From contig JADFNY010000280.1 in assembly GCA_022563115.1 (NCBI GenBank), positions 1 through 5,399 of the forward strand: a stretch of DNA of 5,399 bases, given 5' to 3'. Below, one piece after another: positions 1-4,901 of this stretch; within the stretch, counting starts at the first letter, position 1; each line of letters begins with the position of its first letter. A program made the translations under genes and the position numbers. Source of the DNA: Acidobacteriota bacterium (GTDB taxonomy: Bacteria; Acidobacteriota; UBA890). The notes beneath the pieces were generated by a model that had not been told where the DNA came from, made no database searches, and saw only the letters and a program-made list of their open reading frames with translations.

Positions 1-1134
1 GTCGACAAATTCGGGCGCCGTGGCGCCGCTTTCAAGACCTGCCAGCGTCAGGACTCGGCCGATCAGGACGTTGAGCCGCTCGGCCTCGGTTTCGATACGG
101 TCGAGTGAACCGGCTGCTTCGTCGCCGGAGCGCTGCCGGGCGAGGGCGAGCGCCACGTTGAGCCGGGCGAGCGGTGAACGCAACTCGTGGGAGACATCGC
201 TCAGCAGTTGGCGCTGGGTCGTGAGCAGCGACTCGATACGCTCGGCCATGACATCGAAATCACGTCCCAGCTCGGTGAGTTCATCGCGGCGTTTGCCGAC
301 CGCAGGACCGACGCGAACGCTCAGATCGCCACCGGCAAGTTGGTGCGTCGCGTCGCGCAGTCGCAGGACGGGCGCCGTCAAATAGCGCGCCAAGCCGTAG
401 CAGAGAATCCCGGCGGTCAAGAAAACGGCCAGCAAGCGCAGCGTCAGCTCACCCGGCTGATCGATCGCCGACATCCAGATCATGTACCACGGCCGGGTGG
501 CGAGATTGCCACCGACGCGACCGCCTCCTCGCCCACCTGCGCCGGGATTGCCACCGCGACCTCCGGAGCGGTCGGCGGCACCGGCGCTGCGATCATCACC
601 GCGGTTCCGGGAACGAAGGCCGGCTTCGGCGCGGCGATCTCCGGGTTGCCCACGACCCCCGCGAGGGCGATCGAATGCCGGTGGTGGGCGACCCCGGAAC
701 GGCCAATCCATCTCCGCAAGCATGACGTAGGCCGCGCCTTCCGGGCCGACAACCTGCACCGCAACCAAGCGGCTGTCCTCGAACTCTTCGACCGCGAGCT
801 TGTCATCGTTGGCGGCCTGCTCGACGAGCACGGCGCCACCATCGGGCACGACCCTGCCCGACAGCTCCCGACCGTCGGCGTCGAACAAGAAAGCGGTCAG
901 CCGGTTACGCTCCTCCATGCGATCGAGAAAGGTGGCGAGGCCATCGCGCCCACGCTCTTCATAGACGTCGATCGCGGATTGAGCGCTGAGCGTCAACCCG
1001 GAGGCGATGAACAATCGGAATCGCGCGTCCGCCGCGCTGTTCTGCAGCGTGACAGTGGAGATCACGAATGCGGCTCCGACCAGCGCCATCGCCAGCCAAA
1101 ACCACATGAAGATCTTGAAATAGAGGCTCCGCAT
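1..1134 (-). CDS. CpxA-like membrane sensor histidine kinase, 3' end cut by the window edge
   Basis: The frame is open from ATG at 1134 to base 1 (378 codons, no stop), so the C-terminal ATPase domain lies outside the window. Order: N-terminal membrane helix (about residues 9-29, Trp/Phe-rich MWFWLAMALVG); periplasmic sensor region (about 30-228); second membrane helix (about 230-250); HAMP domain (about 251-303); HisKA dimerisation domain with H-box LLSDVSHELRSPLARL, the phosphoacceptor being His316 (codon 187-189). This H-box and layout are typical of the CpxA/EnvZ class, which phosphorylates an OmpR-family partner in response to envelope state. The partner is the regulator at 1470-2249. 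Residues 147-210 are an unusual Gly/Arg-rich stretch. An in-frame TAG lies directly before the ATG, so no longer start is possible, and no Shine-Dalgarno sequence is visible. The upstream sequence is an inserted mobile element. The kinase assignment is firm; the exact signal sensed is unknown. Confidence 0.9.
   Translation of the reverse strand, partial: MRSLYFKIFMWFWLAMALVGAAFVISTVTLQNSAADARFRLFIASGLTLSAQSAIDVYEERGRDGLATFLDRMEERNRLTAFLFDADGRELSGRVVPDGGAVLVEQAANDDKLAVEEFEDSRLVAVQVVGPEGAAYVMLAEMDWPFRGRPPPAFDRPRGGRGQPGDRRAEAGLRSRNRGDDRSAGAADRSGGRGGNPGAGGRGGGRVGGNLATRPWYMIWMSAIDQPGELTLRLLAVFLTAGILCYGLARYLTAPVLRLRDATHQLAGGDLSVRVGPAVGKRRDELTELGRDFDVMAERIESLLTTQRQLLSDVSHELRSPLARLNVALALARQRSGDEAAGSLDRIETEAERLNVLIGRVLTLAGLESGATAPEFVD
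505..696 (-). other. Gly/Arg-rich low-complexity segment in the kinase sensor domain, possible frame-shifted stretch
   Basis: Residues 147-210 of the kinase contain about 20 Gly and 15 Arg in 64 positions, just before the second membrane helix. By hand count, third-position GC in the kinase frame falls to roughly 60% here. In the frame starting one base later on the same strand, the stretch 501-656 has roughly 90% GC at third positions and mostly G-starting codons, as expected for coding sequence. That other frame ends at TGA (480-482) and gives an Ala/Val/Pro-rich peptide. Either this is a real disordered linker, or two compensating indels displaced the frame. Confidence 0.5.
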
Positions 1135-1138
1135 CTAG
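1135..1138. repeat. Target-site duplication CTAG, left copy
   Basis: CTAG lies immediately outside the left end of the inserted element and directly before the kinase start codon on the minus strand. It matches the copy at 1470-1473. Confidence 0.65.
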
Positions 1139-1168
1139 GAGTGCGTCCGAGTAATGGGCGGGGTGCCG
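1139..1168 (+). repeat. Left terminal inverted repeat of the MITE-like element
   Basis: This pairs with 1438-1467. The inner 24 bases (1145-1168, containing GAGTAATGGGCGGGGTGCC) are a perfect inverted match; the outer six hold two mismatches (1144/1462 and the G-T pair 1141/1465). Two further bases outside (1137-1138 with 1468-1469) also pair but overlap the target duplication. Confidence 0.9.
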
Positions 1169-1270
1169 TTACGGGCACCGTGGGGGCAGATGCGAGGCGG
1201 CGCGACGTTGCGGCCGATGCCATCGTCCGCCCTCCTCTGCGATGGCGACCGCATCACCGTCGTCGGCCCT

Positions 1271-1437
1271 CCTTGCCCTCGGCCGCAAGACCCACGAGCC
1301 AGACGCATCAGGGTCGTACCACGGCCTGCTATGGCGCATGGGGCTTGTCGGGCATATGCCGCGTCTCTCGTCGGTGACGATACGTCAAGCATCGCCTTCC
1401 TCCTCGTTCCTTGCCTCTGCCCCACAAGACCCATGCG
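1271..1437. repeat. Internal related repeats in the MITE-like element
   Basis: Segment 1271-1298 and segment 1409-1437 are imperfect direct copies sharing CCTTGCC at one end and CAAGACCCA near the other. Segment 1334-1353 is an inverted copy of 1419-1438, matching at 18 of 20 positions. The element is therefore built from repeated modules and could fold into a branched structure. Confidence 0.55.
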
Positions 1438-1467
1438 CGGCACCCCGCCCATTACTCGGACACATTC
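1438..1467 (-). repeat. Right terminal inverted repeat of the MITE-like element
   Basis: This is the reverse complement of the left terminus, with the 24 inner bases (1438-1461) identical. The element's last bases, CT at 1468-1469, are followed by CTAG, which includes the regulator's stop codon. Confidence 0.9.
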
Positions 1468-1469
1468 CT

Positions 1470-1473
1470 CTAG
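1470..1473. repeat. Target-site duplication CTAG, right copy
   Basis: CTAG lies immediately outside the right end of the element. Read on the minus strand, it contains the regulator's TAG stop codon (1470-1472), so the target was the stop/start junction itself. Confidence 0.65.
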
Positions 1474-2249
1474 TCTGCGGTGTCCGCGTCCGCGCTCGCC
1501 AACGCATACAAGTAACCGACCTGGCGCACCGATTTGATACGCTCCATGCCGTCGACTTCGTGACCGAGCTTCTTGCGTAGGTTGCTGACGTGGACGTCGA
1601 TGCTGCGATCGTACGGCGAGTACTTGCGGCCCAGCACCTGTTCGACGAGGCTCTCGCGTCCGACCACCCGGCCGGCGTTGCGCAGCAGCACCTCGAGAAC
1701 ATCGAACTCCATCGCCGTCAAGCGAACCAGGATGCCGTCACGCGTGACCGCGCGCGAGCCGGTGTCGAGCTTGATATCGCCGACCACCACCTTCTCGATC
1801 GGCGCCGCCTCGCCGGCATCGGCACGCGCCCTGCTGCGGCGCAGGATGGCGTGGATGCGGGCGACGAGCTCGCGCGGGTTGAACGGCTTGGGAAGATAGT
1901 CGTCGGCGCCGATCTCCAGCCCGACGATTCGATCGACATCGTCGCCGCGGGCGGTGAGCATGAGAACGGGAACGTCCGACTGCGAGCGGATCCGCCGCAG
2001 CGCCTCGAAGCCGTTGATTCCCGGCAACATGACGTCGAGGATGATCAGGTCGTAGTCGCTCTCGAGGGCACGGTCGGCGCCGTGGTCGCCGCTGCCTTCA
2101 GAGTCGATCTCGAACCCTTCCGATTCGAGGTACTCGCCGACCAACTCGCACAATTCGGCGTCGTCGTCGATAACCAGAATCTTCTCCGCCACCAAGTCGG
2201 AATCGCGCACGAGTTTCTTGATTTGTTGGCGTTCGTTCACGGCATTCAT
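1470..2249 (-). CDS. CpxR-like OmpR-family response regulator
   Basis: This is a 259-residue DNA-binding regulator. The receiver domain spans about residues 22-138: the acidic pair Asp28/Asp29 in KILVIDDD, phosphoacceptor Asp72 in LIILDVMLPG, Thr99 in MLTARG and Lys121 in YLPKPF. A linker follows, then an OmpR/PhoB winged-helix domain (about 155-252) with LTAMEFDVLEVLL, the recognition-helix region DRSIDVHVSNLRKKLG and the terminal wing IKSVRQVGYLY. Its presumed kinase partner is the downstream CpxA-like gene. The ATG at 2249 gives about 21 residues ahead of the usual receiver start; a GTG at 2192 would give a standard length, and neither has a strong ribosome binding site. A promoter and CpxR-type box lie upstream. 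The stop codon TAG is embedded in the CTAG duplication of the inserted element. Confidence 0.93.
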   Translation of the reverse strand: MNAVNERQQIKKLVRDSDLVAEKILVIDDDAELCELVGEYLESEGFEIDSEGSGDHGADRALESDYDLIILDVMLPGINGFEALRRIRSQSDVPVLMLTARGDDVDRIVGLEIGADDYLPKPFNPRELVARIHAILRRSRARADAGEAAPIEKVVVGDIKLDTGSRAVTRDGILVRLTAMEFDVLEVLLRNAGRVVGRESLVEQVLGRKYSPYDRSIDVHVSNLRKKLGHEVDGMERIKSVRQVGYLYALASADADTAD

Positions 2250-2298
2250 CTCATATTCACCGTAGCACGCAAGTGTCCTGGTTCAGGAGAGCAACGCT

Positions 2299-2313
2299 GT
2301 TAAGAACTGTTAA
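2299..2313 (+). promoter_or_regulatory. Second, imperfect CpxR-type half-site pair over the -10 region
   Basis: The plus strand reads GTTAA, five bases, GTTAA, with each half differing from GTAAA at one base. It overlaps the candidate -10 and faces the perfect box. The centres are 32 bp apart, close to three helical turns. It could serve repression or looping, or be a chance AT-rich repeat. Confidence 0.35.
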
Positions 2314-2328
2314 GTCACCGCCTGTCAA
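2300..2328 (-). promoter_or_regulatory. Candidate sigma70-type promoter of the regulator gene
   Basis: Read leftward, a perfect -35 hexamer TTGACA (2328-2323) is followed after 17 bases by TCTTAA (2305-2300), a weak -10. The expected transcript start near 2293 gives a leader of about 44 bases before the ATG at 2249. A weak -10 with an adjacent activator box fits an activator-dependent promoter. Confidence 0.55.
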
Positions 2329-2330
2329 GC

Positions 2331-2345
2331 TTTACAAACTTTTAC
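2331..2345 (-). promoter_or_regulatory. CpxR-box-like operator upstream of the regulator promoter
   Basis: The minus strand reads GTAAA, five bases, GTAAA. This is an exact match to the E. coli CpxR consensus of two GTAAA half-sites with a short spacer. It ends two bases before the -35 hexamer, a position suited to direct activation. Because the gene it faces encodes a CpxR-like protein, autoregulation is the natural inference. Confidence 0.6.
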
Positions 2346-2415
2346 CTTGTGCAAACGAACACTAAACATCGATTCCGGCACAATTCGAGTCTAGTAAGAC
2401 AGCCAGCCGGTGGGC

Positions 2416-2437
2416 TTGCCGAGGCGTTGCCGAGGCG
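2416..2437 (+). repeat. 11-bp perfect tandem repeat
   Basis: Two consecutive copies of TTGCCGAGGCG (2416-2426 and 2427-2437). The period is close to one helical turn. No function can be assigned. Confidence 0.6.
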
Positions 2438-2464
2438 GGCGGGGCGGGGCCGAGAGCAAGAGCC

Positions 2465-2497
2465 CGGGTCGATGCTAATGGGAGCAGCAGAGACCCG
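2465..2497 (+). other. Hairpin with symmetric GA/GA internal loop
   Basis: CGGGTC (2465-2470) pairs with GACCCG (2492-2497). Inside it, GA faces GA (2471-2472 and 2490-2491), then TGCT (2473-2476) pairs with AGCA (2486-2489), closing a 9-base loop. Tandem G-A pairs often stabilise RNA helices. A second hairpin, GCCGG-TGT-CCGGC, follows at 2505-2517. This could be part of a structured RNA, but chance folding of GC-rich DNA is possible. Confidence 0.3.
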
Positions 2498-2542
2498 TGA
2501 TCGTGCCGGTGTCCGGCTCAACTCAGCGTGCTGGTGCTTCAG

Positions 2543-2639
2543 AAGGACGGGGCGCGTGTCTCACGAACGTGGTGCCACCGCTGATTTGAAGGGGACGGAT
2601 CAGGTGGCCTCACCCGAAATCGACACGCGCCCCGTCCTT
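2543..2639. repeat. REP/BIME-like palindromic extragenic element
   Basis: AAGGACGGGGCGCGTGTC (2543-2560) and its exact reverse complement (2622-2639) form an 18-bp perfect stem around a 61-base interior. The interior folds again: GCCACC (2574-2579) pairs with GGTGGC (2603-2608), and TGAT (2582-2585) with ATCA (2599-2602). The loop also carries GGGGACGG, echoing the GGACGGGG of the outer stem. No T-run follows, so it is not a standard terminator. The architecture resembles REP/BIME elements mobilised by RAYT transposases; no such transposase is in the window. Confidence 0.65.
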
Positions 2640-2730
2640 TGACTGCGGGCGAGCGGCGACCCGATGTGCCGGTCTTGACGATGGCGACTCGGCGGCCGGT
2701 CGGGCAGCGGCTGCCGGGGCCCTCAGAGGC

Positions 2731-2739
2731 TGTTAGAAT
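2731..2739 (+). promoter_or_regulatory. Candidate extended -10 promoter for the ABC ATPase and tag pair
   Basis: TGT followed by TAGAAT (2734-2739) fits an extended -10 element, one base from TATAAT. The -35 position (2711-2716, CTGCCG) is poor, which extended -10 promoters tolerate. It sits where GC-rich sequence gives way to an AT-rich stretch, about 50 bases before the ATG at 2797. An inverted pair CTGTTAG (2730-2736) and CTAACAG (2774-2780) brackets the expected start point. Confidence 0.4.
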
Positions 2740-2796
2740 TCTTTATTTGTAACCAATCCTTCGCGTTTTTCCCCTAACAGAGTGCTGAAAAACCTC

Positions 2797-3618
2797 ATGA
2801 GCGAACAGGCAGTCGCCGAGTCGGCGCCGGCGCCGGCGGCCTCCGGCCAGCCCACGATCATCGAGTGCAAGGGGCTCGGCAAGACCTACGTCAGCGGCAA
2901 GCTCGAAGTGCGAGCGCTGAGCGACGTCGACCTTCACGTGCTGCGCAACGAGTTCCTCGCCATCATGGGACCGTCGGGCTCGGGGAAGTCGACCCTCATG
3001 AACCTCCTCGGGTGCCTCGACACCCCTACGTTCGGCACCTACCGACTCAACCAGACCGAGGTCGGCAACCTCGACGACGACGAGCTCGCCGCGGTCCGCA
3101 ACCAGGAGATCGGTTTCGTCTTCCAGACGTTCAACCTCCTGGCCCGGGCGACGGCGCTGCACAACGTCGAGCTGCCGCTGATCTACGCTGGCATGTCATC
3201 GCGCAAGCGTCACGAGAGGGCGATGAATTCGCTCGAGCGCGTCAACCTCGAACACCGCTGGGATCACCGCCCCAGCGAGCTATCGGGCGGCGAGCGCCAG
3301 CGGGTGGCGATAGCCCGTGCGCTGGTCAACAAGCCGGCCATCGTGCTCGCCGACGAACCCACCGGGAACCTCGACTCGCGCACCTCGTACGAGATCATGG
3401 AGCTATTCGTCGAGCTCCATGAAGCGGGTCAGACGATCATAATCGTCACCCACGAGGACACCATCGCCCGCTACGCGCACCGGGTGGTGCGGGTACTCGA
3501 CGGCAGGATCGTCGAGGACAAACGCCAGACCCCGGTGATTCCCCCGCCGCCGCCCTCCAGGGACGAAGAGCGCGAGACACACGGCACCGCCGACGTGTCG
3601 GAGTCCGACAAGCAGTGA
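2797..3618 (+). CDS. ABC transporter ATP-binding protein, LolD/MacB type
   Basis: This 273-residue cytoplasmic ATPase carries every core motif: Walker A GPSGSGKST (58-66), Q-loop Gln110 in VFQTFNLL, signature LSGGERQR (162-169), Walker B IVLADEP with Glu187, D-loop GNLDSR and switch His219 in VTHE. Spacing and wording (LLGCLDTPTFGTY, ADEPTGNLDSRT) place it in the LolD/MacB/FtsE-like group, which powers lipoprotein release, macrolide or peptide export or similar envelope tasks with an FtsX-fold permease. It is longer than the usual 220-240 residues because of an Ala/Pro-rich N-terminal extension (about 20 residues) and a charged C-terminal tail beginning with a run of prolines. ATG 2797 was preferred over GTG 2782; neither has a clear ribosome binding site. 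No permease gene is adjacent. The stop overlaps the tag start. Substrate unknown. Confidence 0.92.
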   Translation: MSEQAVAESAPAPAASGQPTIIECKGLGKTYVSGKLEVRALSDVDLHVLRNEFLAIMGPSGSGKSTLMNLLGCLDTPTFGTYRLNQTEVGNLDDDELAAVRNQEIGFVFQTFNLLARATALHNVELPLIYAGMSSRKRHERAMNSLERVNLEHRWDHRPSELSGGERQRVAIARALVNKPAIVLADEPTGNLDSRTSYEIMELFVELHEAGQTIIIVTHEDTIARYAHRVVRVLDGRIVEDKRQTPVIPPPPPSRDEERETHGTADVSESDKQ

Positions 3619-4211
3619 CAGCGGCGCCCCCACGGCGCTGCGCTTGGGCGGGCGACGACTCGGTGACGGTCGCGTACCACGATCGGGAGTGGGGTGTGCC
3701 GGTGCACGGCGATGTCGCCCTGTTCGAGCTCCTGACGCTGGAGGGCGCCCAGGCGGGATTGAGCTGGTCGACGATCCTCAAGAAGCGCGACAACTACCGG
3801 CGCGCCTTCGCCGGCTTCGATCCCGAGAAGGTGGGGCGTTTCAACTCCCGTTCGGTGGCACGCTTGCTCCATGACTCCGGAATCGTCCGCAACCGCCTCA
3901 AGGTTGAATCGACGATCTCCAACGCCCGCGCGTTCCTGAGCGTGCAGAAGGAGTTCGGCAGCTTCGACACCTACATCTGGGGGTTCGTCGACGGCGCACC
4001 GTGGGTCAACGAGTTCCGAACGCTCGCCGACATCCCCGCCAGCACCGAGGTCTCCAACCGCATGTCGAAAGACCTCAACAAGCGCGGCTTCCGTTTCGTC
4101 GGCTCGACGATCTGTTACGCCCTCATGCAGGCGGCGGGACTGGTCAACGACCACGAGGTCGACTGCTTTCGCTACGCCGAGATCAGCGGACGACGGTCAC
4201 GACGCCGCTGA
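3615..4211 (+). CDS. tag: DNA-3-methyladenine glycosylase I
   Basis: This 198-residue cytoplasmic base-excision repair enzyme removes 3-methyladenine from alkylated DNA. It aligns along its length with E. coli Tag by recognisable blocks: RCAWAG, YHDREWGVP, LEGAQAGLSW, LKKRDNYR, KRGFRFVGSTICYALMQAAG and LVNDHEVDC. The zinc-binding residues of Tag (E. coli Cys4, His17, His175, Cys179) correspond to Cys9, His22, His180 and Cys184, all with the same offset of five. The pocket residues Glu38 and Trp46 correspond to Glu43 and Trp51. Start is GTG 3615, overlapping the ABC ATPase stop in GTGA, so translation is probably coupled. The C-terminus ends in a short Arg-rich tail. The stop abuts that of the leftward hydrolase remnant in a shared TGATCA. 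Intact and confidently identified. Confidence 0.95.
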   Translation: MTAAPPRRCAWAGDDSVTVAYHDREWGVPVHGDVALFELLTLEGAQAGLSWSTILKKRDNYRRAFAGFDPEKVGRFNSRSVARLLHDSGIVRNRLKVESTISNARAFLSVQKEFGSFDTYIWGFVDGAPWVNEFRTLADIPASTEVSNRMSKDLNKRGFRFVGSTICYALMQAAGLVNDHEVDCFRYAEISGRRSRRR

Positions 4212-4901
4212 TCAACGGCCGGCGCCGGCAACATCGCCGCCCGGTGGCGCTGGGGCCCGGTTCCGACCGACCTCGATCGAGAGCTCGGCGGCGAACAGCA
4301 TCGTGCGGTCGGCGTCGACGGTCGCCCACTTGATGAGCAGCTCGGGGCTTTTCTCGACCCGACCGTGGAACGACTCCTCACCGTTGGTGTGCACGACGAT
4401 CGGGGCGTCGAAGTCGAACTCGGCGGCAGACAGCAGCAATGTGTAACGACGCACACCGCGGGCGGTAACCGTGACCTCGTTGCCGTCGCGCAGGACTTCG
4501 AGCTGTCCGGACGGCCCGCGCCGGGGAAAGGCCGCGTACGCCCGACCGCCGACGATGACCTGGTTGAATTCGTCGATGTTACCCGCCTCGGCATCGAGCT
4601 CGTCGATCACGATCCAGTGGGCACGTTGGTATCGATCGGTGCGGTCGGTTCGCCACCAGACGTGGTCGGGATAGGGGTCGCGCGGGGCGGCGGCAAGAAA
4701 GGCCTCGATCGCTTCGGCTTCGTCCGGCCACCAGCTCGTGCTGTGCCCGGACTCGGGCTTGGGCACGAAGGTCAGATCGACACCTGCCTCGTCGAACAGC
4801 GCCATGAACGGCGCCACCGCGTCTACCGGATAGAGCTGGTCGCGCCCACCGTTGACGACATAGAAAGGCCTGTTGCGCAGGTTGACCGGAAACAGGTCGC
4901 C
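4212..4901 (-). pseudogene. Alpha/beta-hydrolase (prolyl oligopeptidase-like), C-terminal remnant
   Basis: From about 4901 leftward, the frame reads as the C-terminal two-thirds of an alpha/beta-hydrolase: NLRNRPFYVVNGGRDQLYP carries the expected catalytic Asp (codon 4839-4841), and KPESGHSTSWWP carries the expected catalytic His (codon 4743-4745). An accessory C-terminal region follows, with TDRYQRAHWIVIDEL and a beta-rich end (DADRTMLFAAELSIEV). The stop at 4212-4214 looks natural. Missing are the N-terminal half and the GxSxG nucleophile elbow. Upstream, the same frame stays open to an ATG at 5120, but that part is out-of-frame asparagine synthetase sequence and does not look like protein. 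The product should be catalytically dead. Family assignment is by motif recognition; the substrate is unknown. Confidence 0.7.

Larger units (their letters stand above)
1139..1469. mobile_element. MITE-like non-autonomous element between regulator and kinase
   Basis: A 331-bp stretch is bounded by inverted repeats of about 30 bp (28 of 30 positions pair) and by CTAG on both sides (1135-1138 and 1470-1473). No open frame in it resembles a transposase, so it would depend on an enzyme supplied elsewhere. Excising it with one CTAG copy rejoins the regulator stop codon TAG directly to the kinase ATG, which strongly supports a true insertion. CTAG fits the YTAR targets of the IS5 group. A TA duplication (IS630/Tc1-like) gives the same empty site, so the family is left open. 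Internally it contains related copies of a motif built on CAAGACCCA in both orientations, and the palindrome GGCATATGCC (1351-1360). Confidence 0.8.
2346..2796. other. Gene-free intergenic region with repeats and hairpins
   Basis: No frame here has protein-like composition or family motifs. The stretch between the regulator promoter and the ABC gene holds an 11-bp tandem repeat (2416-2437), two small hairpins (2465-2497 and 2505-2517), a large palindromic element (2543-2639), a short dyad GGCAGC/GCTGCC (2703-2715), and a candidate rightward promoter (2731-2739). No CpxP/Spy-like gene, often found divergent from cpxRA in enterobacteria, is present. Confidence 0.6.

Noticed and set aside
187..1377. 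Long rightward open frame (396 codons) opposite the kinase
   Set aside because: It is antisense to the kinase, whose domains and H-box are unmistakable. Its sequence has no family motif and runs into the inserted element; long antisense frames are common in GC-rich genes.
1154..1537. Several open frames inside the MITE-like element, on both strands
   Set aside because: They run through the terminal repeats or into the regulator, share repeated words because of the internal DNA repeats, and show no transposase motif.
1590..2303. Rightward 237-codon frame opposite the regulator
   Set aside because: It is antisense to a complete response regulator, with composition typical of a mirrored GC-rich gene.
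2349..2642. 97-codon rightward frame in the intergenic region
   Set aside because: A third of it is the palindromic element, it has no family resemblance, and no ribosome binding site precedes it.
2543..2650. Rho-independent terminator
   Set aside because: The stem is long and perfect, but the 61-base interior and the lack of a following T-run do not fit. The position also serves no upstream rightward gene.
3471..4154. Leftward 227-codon frame opposite tag
   Set aside because: It is antisense to tag, which has all zinc and pocket residues in place.
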